Of a stretch of DNA of 64,000 nt, positions 1 through 12,500 are shown in pieces (positions within the stretch are counted from its first letter, which is position 1; each line of letters begins with the position of its first letter). The notes under the pieces are model-generated. The model was given only the letters and a program-made list of their open reading frames with translations, was not told the origin of the DNA and ran no database searches. This DNA comes from Siniperca chuatsi (lineage: Eukaryota > Chordata > Actinopteri > Centrarchiformes > Sinipercidae), in the NCBI RefSeq assembly GCF_020085105.1, contig NC_058058.1, forward strand, positions 8,147,175 to 8,211,174. Direction: 5' to 3'. The translations under genes and the position numbers were made by a program.

Positions 1-215
1 GCATCAGTAAATGTCTTGTTTTGTCCAACCAACAGTCCAAAACCCAAATACATTCAGTTTACTATCATGTATGACAAAGAAAAGCATTAACTTCTCACAT
101 TTTAGAAGCTGGAAACAGCAAATATTTAGCATTTTTGCTTAATAATGACTCGAACGATGATTCTATTATCAAAATAGATGCTGATTAATTTTTTTTCCTG
201 TTGCAGCTCTGACTG
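1..215 (-). repeat. hAT-like repeat, family E (AGCTGCAACGA type), partial
   Basis: Read on the minus strand, this begins AGAGCTGCAAC. It continues through the same internal blocks (cagcttctaaaatgtgag, gggttttggactgttgg, acaaaacaagacattt) seen in the copies at 11768-12108, 15918-16185 and 58425-58700. It runs off the left edge. The TGTTGCAG at its end resembles a splice acceptor but is part of the repeat. Confidence 0.7.
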
Positions 216-273
216 TGATCACTGTCTTTACTTCAGTAGATTTTCTCATTCCTTGTCCTCTGTCCTCCTGCAG

Positions 274-361
274 GATTATTCAACTTAACAAGGACGACTG
301 GAACACCTTGGACACACATGAGGACACGTATAGAGAAACACAAGATTTCTGGACTTTGTGA
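274..361 (+). CDS. Terminal coding exon of an unidentified plus-strand gene (partial)
   Basis: A pyrimidine-rich tract ending in CTGCAG stops at 273. From 274 one frame stays open to a TGA at 359-361; the first base belongs to a split codon. The 28-residue tail is acidic and ends TLDTHEDTYRETQDFWTL. An untranslated stretch with an AATAAA at 699-704 follows, which fits a 3' UTR. The rest of the gene lies left of the window. I do not recognise the peptide: it does not match what I recall of the C-termini of SF3A3, UTP11 or INPP5B, the human neighbours of FHL3. It could be a lineage-specific C-terminus or a non-coding terminal exon that happens to be open. Confidence 0.4.
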
Positions 362-720
362 ACTTTTTATGCCTTTCCCCCCTCCGGTTGTCATATTTCC
401 ACCTGTACTGTGTGTATTGCTTGAAACATTCCCCCTGCCACCTACCTTTGGTCATGGTTAAGATTTTTGACCTACCAATTAAGTAGAAATATGGTGTTGC
501 ATGTTACTTAAGGCCTGATGAGGCCCACCTCCAGTAACACACCATCTTGTATAGTGTTAAAAAAGATTGTATTTATTATGTAGTTAATTTCCATGTTTCC
601 CATTGTAAGAGAGTTATGCTCTTTGTTAAGTGTCACATAGTCGTATAACCCCTGAATACCCGGATTCTTTTATTACATGGTTTGTTTTTCAAAAAAAGAA
701 TAAAATACCAGTAACGTGAA
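362..720 (+). other. Probable 3' UTR and polyadenylation signal of the unidentified gene
   Basis: About 340 bases follow the TGA without any recognised repeat and end in AATAAA at 699-704. The gene would converge on fhl3, about 8 kb away on the other strand. Confidence 0.4.
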
Positions 721-1550
721 TATGTTTTGGTTGTTTATTAAAATGTCTGTAGCTGTTAGTGAAGGCAGTGCTGTCATTCATCACAGCAGTTAAGGGATTG
801 TTGGATGTTGTGAAGTGGCTGATAAGTCCCTGCTTTTTCTAATAATCACACTAAATCTGTTGTTTTTTTGTGTCGATCAGTGGCAGATGCATGCCAGTGA
901 AACTTGACCCATTGTTGGATGGAGTTCCCACAGACATGGTCCATAAAAAGTTATATTATGGAAGAACAGCTGTTTTAAAGAGCTCAACTATAATCATTGT
1001 TTACCTAACTAATATAGAGAATAGCCAGCGCGTTCTCTTCTGACAGTTCTGTTTGTTTTATGAAAATAGTTACTTAAGTAAACCGGCGACTCGGAGCACA
1101 AGCTGATGACAGCCCCATGCTATTTATTTACACAGCGTTGCCTGGCTTTTGTCATCAACTTCAATACCTCATGCTGTTTTAACAAATAGATGATTTAAAC
1201 ACTCGGAAAGTTGTTTCTTTTATACTATTTGGTCAACAAATGTTTGTGAAAGTTACCGCTTTTAACACGTTTTTAATCCACATGTAGTCGGCATGCAGTA
1301 TACCGATTTTTTCACTAGGCAGCGCCAGCACACATGGGTGGCTATACTGTAAAATAATGACATAACACCAACACAGAAGGTTTGATACTTTACATTTTCA
1401 TGTTTATTCACTTGTTCAGATTGGGCATTTATACCTGGAGTCCAGATTGTTTGTACAAATCCTACACGATAATTTGTTTTTGTATTGAATGCATGTGGAC
1501 AAAACAAACTTGTAACATTAAAACACAAAAATTTGAATACTAGCAGGAGT
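720..1550. other. Intergenic DNA, nothing recognised
   Basis: No exon-like open frame with splice sites and no repeat that I recognise. The 88-codon minus-strand frame at 1262-1528 has no family resemblance. Confidence 0.5.
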
Positions 1551-1564
1551 GTGTTACATTATCA

Positions 1565-1740
1565 GTGAGTATAGACAATACAATAAAGTTAATAGAACTT
1601 TATTTATAGCACACTTCATACAGAAAGATGCAATACAATGTTCTTCACAAAAGATAGAAAAGGCACACAAGACATTTGAATGTAGAAGCAAGGCAAAAGA
1701 CATAAAATTAGCAATAAAGTACTGCTACTGTTGGTGAGGA
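1565..1740 (+). repeat. Teleost interspersed repeat (TTTATTTATAGCACACTTCA type)
   Basis: The block aactttatttatagcacac followed by a spaced cttcacaaa resembles a short repeat common in fish genomes. Its class cannot be decided from one copy. Confidence 0.4.
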
Positions 1741-1997
1741 AAAATGTATAAGTTTTTAGATAAAAGCAAGTTTGAAAGGATGAGTTTTAAATTTTTTCAT
1801 AACAGTGAGGAGGTCACTGATGTAGTTGGAAAAGGTTTTTCCACAGGTGTTTCGTGAGTACAAGGTTTCTGATCTTCATATTTCATAGTAGTAACTGATG
1901 GAACTTACTCCCAATCATATGACCAAATGAAAGGGGGATTATATGAGTTAATTTAGTATTTATTACCGTTAATGCTTTAATCCAGATATACATTTTT

Positions 1998-2490
1998 GCA
2001 ATATCTTAGCATTTCGGGAAATTTGCTTGTTTGCCACCAGTTAAGAAGATAGATACCACTCTCATATCTGTCTGCTAATGACATATGGAGCTAGAGCTGT
2101 TTTTTTATATATATATTTGTATATATGTTTTCAGGCTTTTCTTTGCCTTTTATTAGATAGGGGCAGCTGAAGAATGACAGGTAAAGGCGGGAGAGAGAGA
2201 GAGAGAGGGGATGACATGCAGCAAAGGGCCCCGGGCTGGCATCGAACCCGTGTCACTGTGGTGAGGACTCAGCCTTGGTACAGGGTGCGTGCGCTTCCAG
2301 GTGAGCTACTGGGGTACCCTTGGTGTAGTTTTTACTTTTTGACAGTGCTAGCTGTTTCCCCCTGCTTCCAGGCTCGCATTATATGTTCAGCTAAGCTAAC
2401 CGCTTGCTGGTATTTCCCAAAATGTCAAAACTTTTCCTTTATGGCTGTTTTAGTGTTTATATCCTTCTCTATTTGCATTTTTGGATTAAA
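1998..2490 (+). repeat. Foldback-type repeat, family B copy 1, split by a SINE
   Basis: The left part (cgggaaatttgcttgtttgc ... agataccactctcatatctg) and the right part (gctagctgtttccccctgct ... gctaagctaaccg) are the two halves of a family that recurs near 18400, 24105, 31390 and 54325. A SINE at 2103-2325 sits between them. Confidence 0.6.
2103..2325 (-). mobile_element. tRNA-derived SINE (minus orientation)
   Basis: On the minus strand there is a tRNA-like head with an A-box-like stretch (agtagctcacctggaag) and a good B box, GGTTCGATGCC, at 2248-2238. A body containing tgctgcatgtcatcccctct and a GA-rich tract follow, then a tail with CTATCTAATAAAAGGC. Another copy of the same head, body and tail plan is at 10683-10836 and a weaker one at 45410-45535. 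The 115-codon plus-strand frame at 2174-2521 is the complement of this element, not a gene. Confidence 0.7.
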
Positions 2491-2774
2491 AACACACATT
2501 TTAAAGCTCCTCTTAGAGTAACTCATACACATGCACATTAGACACAACTGGTCTAAAACATCACCACATGGGGGGATGGACACAGGCGTCCTGGGGAACC
2601 AGAGCTGCTAACAAACACATATGATGGAGAGACTGACTGGGAAGAGTCCATCCCTGGAATGCACTCCTTGGTTTCATGCTGCTCCACCACCGCTCCTTCC
2701 CAGAGTCACATTTCATCGGTAGGAATGACACAATGACTTTTTACTGCTCTATTTTTCTAGCAGGCAGTTAGCAT

Positions 2775-4170
2775 TTTAGCTGTGGATGACAATGTTGGTC
2801 AGTTGGTGCACCACTTTGGTTCAGACTGAAATATCGCAACATCTACAGGATGTATTGCCGTGAAATGTTGTACAGACATTCTCATACACTGTATGTAAGG
2901 TCTATTGGTGATCCCCTAACTTTTCCTTTGATGCCAGTGAGGTTGATTTTATTCATTTTTAGTGAAATATCTCAACAATTGGATTTATTGCCATGAAATT
3001 TTGCACAGACATTCATGGTCCCCAGATGACATCTGCTGACTTTAGTCTTTCATTTAGCGCAATCTGCTGGTCAAAGTTTTCACTCATTATTGAAAATGGG
3101 TCCAATATTTACTTCGGTGACTATGGGGCGAATAAATCGGTCATAATCTGTGCTCATGGTCACTTCTCTCATAGCCTGAATAAACTCAGGACCGTCTGCT
3201 AGTCTCCTAAAGGGACGGGCTATGGGATCACCTAAAGGTGATCCTATGGACTGTATATAAAGTCTATGGGCGATCCATGAGGTTTACAATATTATTTTTT
3301 AGTAAAATACCTCAACAATTGTTGGATGGATTGCCATGAAATTTGGTTCAGACATGTTCCCCTCAGGATGAATTGTAAAAACTCTGGTGATCCCTTAACT
3401 TTTTCATCTACCGCCATCATCAGGCCAAACCTTTAATTTGTCCAATACTTTGGTTTGTGACTAAATGCCTGAAAGATTAATGACATCTAACAGTAAGACG
3501 TGACAGGCATTGGTTTCTATTTATTTATATAGCTCTTAAGGGCACCTTGCCACAATACATCACTTCCTTATTAAACTGGTCCCACAGTCATTATTGGACT
3601 CGATTTAGTGATTGGTTGAAGCTTGATGTCCCACTTGCTAACACTAAATTTGGTTTTTGTGCTACACACACTTTATAACACACTAAAACTCACTAAACAC
3701 TAAAACATTTGTACCTATAGGTCAATTTAAAACCATGATTACAAACTACTCCCCACTTGAATGTAATTGTTTTTAACTGTGTTCAGTTGCTGTCTGTTTG
3801 TTTTCTCATTACTTATTTTTTGTGTGTATTTATTCTGTTTTGTACTCTCGACATCATTGAAAATGAGGACATTCCCTCAATGATTCCCCGAGATTTAAAT
3901 AAAGGTTAAATAAAAAAAACAAACATTAGCATCAGCTGTAGTTTGTGTTTATTGCAAATTAGCAAATGTTAGCATGCTAACATGCTAAACTAAGATGTCA
4001 ACCATGGTGCTCATTACAGCTGCTGTAATTATCAGCAATGTTAGCATTGTCATAATCAATATGTTAGGATGCTGACGTTAGCATTTAGCTCAAAGTGCAT
4101 CCTCAGAGCTGCTAGCATTGCTGTAGATTGTTTTTACTGTGTATTTGACCCTTTTCACTACTTTATTGCT
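2775..4170 (+). repeat. GTTAGCATGCTAAC repeat, family A copy 1, interrupted
   Basis: The diagnostic blocks are in the usual order: ggatggattgccatgaaatt, cagacattcatggtcccc, ggtgatccc..aacttttc, gtccaatactttggttt, then gcaaatgttagcatgctaac. The same order appears at 8038-8610, 20080-20970 and, inverted, 23175-23612. About 430 bp of unrelated sequence (about 3490-3925) separates 'attaatgacat' from 'catcagctgtag'. Confidence 0.75.
3490..3925 (+). mobile_element. Retroposon-like insertion inside family A copy 1
   Basis: This segment is missing from the other family A copies at the same internal point. It ends in an A-rich tail (ttaaataaaggttaaataaa then A8), as expected of a retroposed fragment. 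Possible short target duplications (acatcta / acatta) are weak. Confidence 0.5.
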
Positions 4171-7100
4171 CTAACAGGCAGATATGCTTTGAGGGGTGTT
4201 GTGAGACCTTTATCCTCCTAACTTCACAACTAAGTTTCACCAGAGCATTCACTTCTTTACCTGGGTTGGTGATTCATAACTAATGACAGTGTATTGAGCA
4301 TTAACAGAAGTTTGGAGACATACTGCACATTTTTCTCCCAGCGGTATTATTTCCTCGTCTCCTCCCATGTCTACTTCAGCCATCCAACACACAGATACTG
4401 TAGAGGCTGCGGTTGAGACCAGGTTACATGTCAGCCCATGACTCACTCACAAGTCACATTCAAATTGCTCAACATCACCTACTACGTAATGCAATCTGGC
4501 TGGAAACACAGCAGAATACATTCCACACATTTAACTCTGGGGTGTGTGAGTAATGAGGCATGAATGTACAATGTGTGTTTCACCACTTAACAGCAAATCT
4601 TTGTTTCATTTCCTGTAACTTTAAATTATCTGGAAAGAACTGACCAGGGCAAAACTTTAATTGAGCTGTTTGGAGCCAAACAGGATTCCTCAAGCTAAAC
4701 TTAAATGACTCAACTGTATGGCTTTTAAGCCATTCAGATTAGCAATATACAACAAATTAGGAAAGTACACATTGCAGTCTAGGGCTTAAAATAATCTTAT
4801 TTGCTGCCAAATGCTCTTGAGTTTGACTCTTAACACACACATTTTTCATGTAGGATGTTCAGTGTCCAAAAGTGGATCACCACGGCTGATGATCGTGTTG
4901 TGTTGCGGAAAACCGGCATGTGTGTTCAGTCTTGTGTCAGTCCCTCTGTAAAAACAACAACAGCTTTAAATAATGATTCCTTCAACAGAAAGTGAAGTAT
5001 TGCAAACAACTTCATTTCAACCCTGCTGACCTTTACTGGAAATGGAGCTTTTCTAATCTGTGTTGTTTGTCATTTCTTGGTGTTGTTACAACTCCCTGAT
5101 GAAGACCAGAGTATGATTAAAACATTGGAGTTGTGTTTATATCTTCTTTTGAACTCGCCTCAAGTACAGTTAAGTTAGAGATTCTTAAAAAGTGACTTTA
5201 AACTTACTTGCACACCAAAACTCAACAGAATTATTATTTCCTTTTAATTGCAAAACAAAGATTAAAAAGCAAATTCACCCAAATGACAAAAAAAACCCAA
5301 ATCTTCCATTTACCTTTAGTGTAGGTTTCTGATTTGACGATTAAATGGCAGGCTATTCAATATATAGCTTAATATCGCTTGTTTCACCCTCCGCGGATTA
5401 TAGCCCTTTTTATTTATTGTCGGCCAGTTTTTGTTTAATTGAGTTTTGTCCTCTTCTCTGGTTAATTCTGGTACACTGAGGAAGGCGGTTGTATATTTAT
5501 AGCTGATAATCAGTTGTACGCACAGGCTGCAAAGTGCCGTCTATAGAAAAGAAATGTATTGTTGGTTGAACATAAGGCTCTGTGGTGTGATGTAGTTTTC
5601 AGAATCAGAAACAGAAATACTTTATTGTGTTCTGTAATTTAATAGTTCTACCATACAACATTATCATTGTCATATACCTTTTTTTCTGTTATCCTCCTCC
5701 ACCATGTTTTGCCAATTCATAAATAGTTTTTGGATAAAACAACCATGTCTGTTTTTGGCTAACCCAGTGAATTAAATACCTGATAAATAATAATAACAAT
5801 ATTGTCATAAAGCAGTCCAGCTGCAGTTTCCAGTCTAAACTGAACTTCATCATGAATTTATGTTTTCCAGAAACGTACTATATCACAATGTATATCGATA
5901 TAAAATTACATATACCATGGTAGAGGATTTTATTCATATCGCCCACCCCTACACTCGTCGTATCTAACCATGCAGGTAGTTTTGCTTTTAAGGTTTTAAG
6001 ATATCCGTCTGTGAGATTTCTGCCACCACCCTAATACAATGGAGGTTTATTGAATTCACTTTGTGATGCTCACAGCTTTGAAAAAATCAACAGGAGTAAA
6101 CAAGTACAGAAGAATATAAATGATAAACCACAGACGTCTCATTGGAACTATCTTGTACCAAAGAAATAGTCCCCATGTAAACTGCTGACAGTGAGGTCAG
6201 TGGATTAAACAAGTAACAGGGATGCTGTTTCTGAAAGGGACGTTGCTGTTTAATTTCTTAAACTTGAATTTGTGATGTTGTGAACACCACAAATAAAATT
6301 CACTTCCATTATATTGGTATCGAGGCAGAAAGAAAGATGGATTATCGGAAAACAAGGGAGATAAAACCACAAGTGATAAGTGACAAATGTGTTTTGGTAA
6401 TTTAAGTGAAATGACCCTCTTTAAAATAGTCCTCATCATTAAAAAGTTACAACAGGGTAAATCCCACAGAGAAAGTATTGAGCTTGCAAATGCTCAAAAT
6501 TCAATTCTTATTAATACTACACACAGTCATCTAAGGACCTTAGTTGAATTTAAGAAATATACAGTACAAATAGTGTAGAAGCTCAGGGTCTTGTGCGAGG
6601 CGTAGCCCTCTTCCTTCCTCTGCGGTCTGTCAATCAAGAGTAATGTCATCTAATTACTTCAACAGCCTCCACCAGCAGGATCCAGCTGAGTTTGAGTCCC
6701 CGGCCCCTCAGAGGCTGAGCGGGATGACGTGAAATCTTAAATATTCACTGAAGAGCTTCGACCCCATCCTTCCTCCTCCTTTTTCTCCTCCCCCTGGGAC
6801 CAAACAAGACTTCTTCTCCTTCATCCCTGCAAACAAGGTCAAAAATATTTCAGGAAGAGTCATGGGAAAAGCTCGAACAAATAACAGCACCACATGGCCC
6901 TTTTATTTTTCATCTGGAGTTGATTTTGTGATAAGAGTTTAACAGAGTGTAGAGAACAGGCTTGTTGCAGCAAGTCAATACTTTTACACTCGGTCATAAA
7001 TGATGATCAAAAGCTGGAAGTAACAGGAATGTATATCACTTCCTGACAGTTAAATATCTCAGTTTATGAGGGAATACCAGGCACCTGGAGTGAGAAGAGT

Positions 7101-8030
7101 GCTCATATTTTCATATTAGCACCTGTCAAGCCTCAAGCCATATATTTTGTCTTTTTCACATCCTTTTCTTATTGTTAACAAAATCTTTTTATTTAACTAA
7201 ATGATTTTAACTAAAAGTCCACTTACTATCTTTTTATGGAGTTGTGGAAGTAGACTTAACTCGCCTTTTTTAATTTGTCAAACTGTTTTCTAACTTTCAG
7301 ACTCAGTATTTTTAAGATTAAATCTGTTGTACTGCTTCTCATAAGAATGCTCCTTTATTTCTGTCAGATTAAAATATTTTCTGGATAGTTCAAAGCCAGA
7401 AAAAGCAGGTGCAAGGTATTTCAATTAGCATCAAGACCATGGAAATGAAAGTACTATAGGCCAAAATCACTTTTATGGAAAACTTTGTCCTTTTCAACCA
7501 GAGAGTCTTAAACTACATCATCTCGTCAGCTGGTTTTCTGTTCCCTCCTCCTGATATGGACACTAGCCTGGCACTGCCTCTGTATACACACAATCATTGC
7601 AGACCGGTACAGAGGTTCTGAACTGTAAATATTTATGTTGATTATGTAAGTAATAGTAAGGGAAAGTCTAGATGGGACTACCCACAGAAAACCATCTTTG
7701 GGAAAACGGGATAAGGCTCCCTGATTTTCTTTTTTAAGAAAGAGGTTGTAAAGACAGTTTATGATGTAATGGTTTTCATTAAGTATCAGCAAAATTTAGT
7801 TTCAGCTCCTTGATGCACCTCAGAAGAGAAATTAATGATAATTAGTTTTTTAGTGAGACAGCAATACAAATATGACTTTAAACACTCCTATACAAAGGGC
7901 AACCTTTGAAATAGACAGCATAATTTGCACGTTTTTTGCCATTTCTGAGTGTATTGTAGAGCAGTGATTCTCAAATGCTTTGGCTTTGTGACCGCTTCAA
8001 CCAAAGACAGACTTTTTATCCCTTGTTTTG
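4170..8030. other. Intergenic DNA, no gene recognised
   Basis: No splice-bounded open frame of known family. A fragment at 5600-5645 (cagaatcagaaacagaaata ctttatt) looks like the end of a common fish repeat. A non-repetitive GC-richer patch at 6585-6720 contains TCTAATTACTTC and might be conserved regulatory DNA, but that cannot be tested here. Confidence 0.5.
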
Positions 8031-8037
8031 TTTGAAT

Positions 8038-8610
8038 GATTTTTAGCCACGCTAGCCGTGTTGCTCTCGGGATGGCAATGTTGGTCGGTCCATCACTTTG
8101 TTCCAGACTGAAAAATCTCAACGATTGTTGGATGTAGCGTCATGAAATTTGGTACAGAAATTCATGGCTCCCAGACGATGTATCCTAATGACTTTGGTGA
8201 TCCCCTGAGTTTTCATCTAGCACCACAAGGTTGACATTTGTAGTTTTTAGTGACACATCTCGACAACTACTGGATGGATTGCCATGAAATTTAGTGCAGA
8301 CATTCATGTTCCCCTTAGGAGGAACTGTAATAACTTTGGTGACCCCCTGACTTTTTTTCATTTTGTCCAATACTTTGGTTTAAGACCAAATACCTGCAAA
8401 ACGAATGACATTCCCATCAGCTTCATGTGTTTGGTGCTAGTTAGCAAATGTTAGCATGCTAACATGCTAAACTAATGGTGAACATGGTTAACCTTATACC
8501 TGCTAAACTGAGTGATGTTAGCATCTAGCATTAAGCTCCACTGCCTAAGTACAGCCTCACAGTGCCACTAACTGTAAACTGTAAACTCTTAGTCTTGTTA
8601 GAACCCCAAA
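8038..8610 (+). repeat. GTTAGCATGCTAAC repeat, family A copy 2
   Basis: Two tandem 'ggatg..gccatgaaatttgg' blocks are followed by gtccaatactttggttt, gttagcaaatgttagcatgc and a terminal cagcctcacag..actgtaaactcttag block, collinear with copies 1 and 3. The 61-77 codon minus-strand frames here are its complement. Confidence 0.75.
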
Positions 8611-8779
8611 CGGCCTAAAATTATTGAGGAATTCACAAGAAAAAAAGGAGGATGGAGGAAAGTCTGAATAAATAAAGATAACTGTGTGCAGCAGGGAACC
8701 AATGCTGCAGAACAGTGTTGATAGGCTAACTTACACCTACTGTACATTATGAGATGTATTCTGCATGTTCAGTTCAAAT

Positions 8780-9392
8780 AGACAAATACACAATTTATTA
8801 ATTTGTTTTATGACATTTTTATTGCATGTACACAAGTAAAGATTGTTTTAAGCTGAAAAGAAAACAGTTGTAAGTTTTTGCAACAGTTCATTTTCAACAA
8901 ATAAGTTTACATACAGCAAGTAGTTGGAGGAGAAGAAGAAGGGCAGCTTTATAAATTGAATATTGAAATATATCTGCCAAGCATAGGACATAACATTAAA
9001 GTTTTGGTTCTATCTAGCCGTCATGAAAAAAAGTGTTGATGTGTATGATGTATTACCACCTTTATGAATGAACAAACCGTTTAAAGGTTTACATGTATCT
9101 TTTGTGTATTTTATTTAGTCTTTGATGTACAAAACATATAAAATAAAGAAAAACAAAGTCATACACATACATCACAGGGCATTTCTGCAGAATTTCAATG
9201 TGTTAAATGCTGACGAGAGTTTTGAGTTGTAAATACTGAGCTTTGTATTGTATCAGCTTTACACTGTGAGTGAATTAGTAATATTGCAGCGTTCATGTGC
9301 AAGGCTGAGGTTTAGAAGTTTTTCTGCTGGTGTCAGCAGTGTTTGGTATTTGCTGCGCCAGGTGCAGGTGTTGCAGGTGTAGTTAGCGGTGG
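8780..9392 (-). other. fhl3: fhl3 3' UTR with candidate polyadenylation signals
   Basis: Downstream of the fhl3 stop codon on the minus strand, AATAAA occurs at 9115-9110 and again near 8823-8818 and 8799-8794. The nearest gives a 3' UTR of about 290 bases. Which one is used cannot be told from sequence. Confidence 0.5.
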
Positions 9393-9544
9393 TCAGTCGT
9401 CGTTGTTGCAGTCTGTACACAGAATCTGGTCGCGGTCGGGGAAGAAGCCGGAGCCCACCAGCGACACAGAGCAGCGCGAACACTTAAAGCATGGCTGGTG
9501 CCACTGTCGGTCCTCAAAAGAAACATACTTCCCATCTCCAAACC
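9393..9544 (-). CDS. fhl3: fhl3 last coding exon (residues 230-279, stop)
   Basis: Encodes FGDGKYVSFEDRQWHQPC to the C-terminus LCTDCNNDD and TGA at 9395-9393, completing LIM4. Acceptor CTCGCAG|GG. Both overlapping frames of similar length here (one on each strand) are shadows. Confidence 0.93.
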
Positions 9545-12500
9545 CTGCGAGACACAAACACAATACATGAGCAACTAATGAAGGAATGTTTCACCAGGGG
9601 TGGAAAATAGAATTTAATAACAGCCCTGCAGGCAGCATTGCGGAAATAGCATAAATGAATTCAAGATAACATCAGCTGTTGGCAGAAACAATAAGAAAGC
9701 ACTGCCCGTTCTGTCAACACGCTGGTATTCTAGTTAATAGCTGCGGTCAAAAGCATCCAATTCAAGTTTTCATTTAACTCTGAAGTATTGGTAAAGAAAC
9801 TTTACATGCGAAAGAGGTGAGATAAAGAGGATAATGGACCTTGTTGTACCCATATTTCTGCATTGTCTTTTCTTTAAGTTTCTGTCTCCTCTGTGTTCAC
9901 TTAAAGCCATCTTGTATAGAGTTTTTATGTAATTATAGCACATTTCAAATTATTAAGGTGCAAGTTTTTGTTAATAGAAAAATGAGACAATCCTGGTGAA
10001 AAATGGTTCAGTCTGTGATTTGTTTTCAGGATGTTTGTTTTTGTGTTGCCAGGTTGGAGCTATCTACACACAGTCTTTAAAGAGGCTATAATCTATATTT
10101 TTTATGATAAAAATGTGAAAACAATGTGACAATGTGAAAGTAGTCTCTTGTAGTGATGAACCTACAGAGAATTATCACCTGAATCTGAAGCTCCCCTCGG
10201 TTTTACAGAGCTTTATAGTGAGTTTAAGCTCATTGTTTAGCCGTCCGGCCTCTGTTTTCAGTGAAAAAGCTCTAAAAACCCACTGTGCACTACCTGCTCA
10301 GCACCAAACAGCAGACAAAGTTAGCGACTAGCTGGTGAACATAGTGGAGCATTTAGCAGCTAAAGAGCCAGATATTTATCTCAGGAGTTGGTAGAGACCA
10401 AAAACAGAGAAAAAAGAGAGTGGATATTGGACTTACATTCATCAGGTGGACAGAAATGTGACTCCAAATGACTGATAATGTTGCTTCATAACTGCTGGAT
10501 GTGTAAATATGGCGAACTTGTTTGCTAATAATCTTGTCTGTTTGCTTTTCTTTGGACAATAGGAAGAAACTACACAACACAAGGAGAGGATATATGCAAA
10601 CATGCAAACCACACAAACAGGATCAGAGCAAAGATTTAAAACCTGAGTCACCTTACTACCTACACCTGTTTGTCAAAGATAATTGTTTCGGCATTTTATT
10701 GATAGTAGATAGTCGAGACAGACAGGAACCATGGGGAGAAAATGGGATAAACAACAAAAATCCCCAGCCAGAATTGAACCAGGGATATTGTGCAACTGTG
10801 GGGAATTTACTTGGTGGTCCTGTACACGCCACTGACCTGTGATGGCTGTGTTGCAGCCGGCACACTTTTTGGCGTACAGGCTGCTGAAACACTTGACACA
10901 GTACGGACTTTCCCCCTGCGAGGTGAAGGGTTGGCCAGCCAGCGGAGCTTTACAGCCCGTGCAGAGAAAACACTCTTTGTGCCACACCTCGTCCTTGTAG
11001 GTCACCCCTCCTTTAGTCAGAGCCTGCAGGATCAGTAAAATGTGTTTTTTAGTGATACCTGGCAGCATTTTGGTACAAAGTTATTACTGCTGTGATGTTT
11101 CTGGTGGCTTTTTCCTTTGGGTTTCTATTGATGAAGTTTGAGTTTCAGTAGGTAGTACTCTTTTATGTACCTGTTTAGCCATTGAGACTATCATTGCTCA
11201 TGCTTACTACTCAGTTCTTCTTGTAGATTTTATCCCATGTTTATCCTCTAACCTAACACCTGGATGTTTAAAACAACATATTAAATGTTATCAACTCAGA
11301 ATAGAATAGAATTGAAACTCAGAATCAGTCAGAATAAAACCAGACACAGTCAGTACTCCTACATATTGTGGTACGTATATATGGACTGCCGACCAAAATA
11401 CTGTAAGAGAGCTCATGAAACCTTCAAAAGTTTAAAAAAAGGTATTGTATTATATCTAATTTAGGTGTCTAACCAATCTCAGTCTGTTATCTGATGATTA
11501 CATTTTTCTGTGTTGCTTTATCCTCCTCCCCTCAAGTCATTTAAAAAAAACTTTTCTGATCATCGTTAGCTGACTTGAAATGTATTGCGCAGTTCACTTT
11601 ACGTGCCAGTTCTCTTTATTTTGTAAATAGAGTATATTTAAGAGTATTTTTTAATTAATTTATGTTTTTTAGTTGTTTTTTTTCCTGGTTTCATGCTGTC
11701 TGTATGTGTAAATAAAAGACGAAAGAAAGGAAGAAAGATAAAAATGTAGTGGATGATCACGTTTAACTGCTACTTAGTGCTGAAACCAGTCGATCGACAG
11801 AAAATGTATTGCCAACGATTTTGATAATTTATTAATCGTTTAAGTCATAAGCAAAAACACCAAACAGTCTCTGGTTCCAGCTTATCAATTATGAGGATTT
11901 GCTGCTTTTCTGTGTTTTATAGCGTTGTAAATGGAATATGTTTGGGTTTTGGACTGATGGTTAGATAAACAAGACATTTGAAGATTACACCTTCGGGCTC
12001 TGGGAAATTGTGATGGGCTATTTTCAGTATTTTCCGGCTAAATGATTCATTGGAGAAGTTCTCGACAGATTAAATAATAATGAGAATAAATGTTAGTTGC
12101 AGCCCTACATTAATTTTATAAAAGTGTTTATTAATGGTCAACATCGACCATCATGCTGCGTATGAGGCCTGGCTCACCTTTTTGCAGTGGCTGCACTGAG
12201 GAGCAAACCTGCCCTCGTAGCACGGCACACAGTAGTAGTTGTTGTTGTCTGGGATGAAGGCCTCGGCACCGATCGGCTTCTCACAGCCGTGACACACAAA
12301 ACAGTCCTCGTGCCACGAGGAGCCGCCGTACTCCAACATCTTCGATCCTGTCAGAGGAAAAAGAGTGGAAGAGAGGGAGCAGATGAGGATGGAAACTGAG
12401 ATGTTTGTGATTGATTGTTGATATCTTCCCTGACATTTGCACACCTGTGTGTCACTTCGGGCATTCCTTTGATCTCTGCCCTGCAGTGCTGTAACTATAA

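Noticed and set aside
1-215. TGTTGCAG|CTCTGAC as a splice acceptor
   Set aside because: It is the end of a family E repeat found three more times in the window.
2174-2521. 115-codon open frame
   Set aside because: It is the complement of a tRNA-derived SINE joined to foldback repeat sequence.
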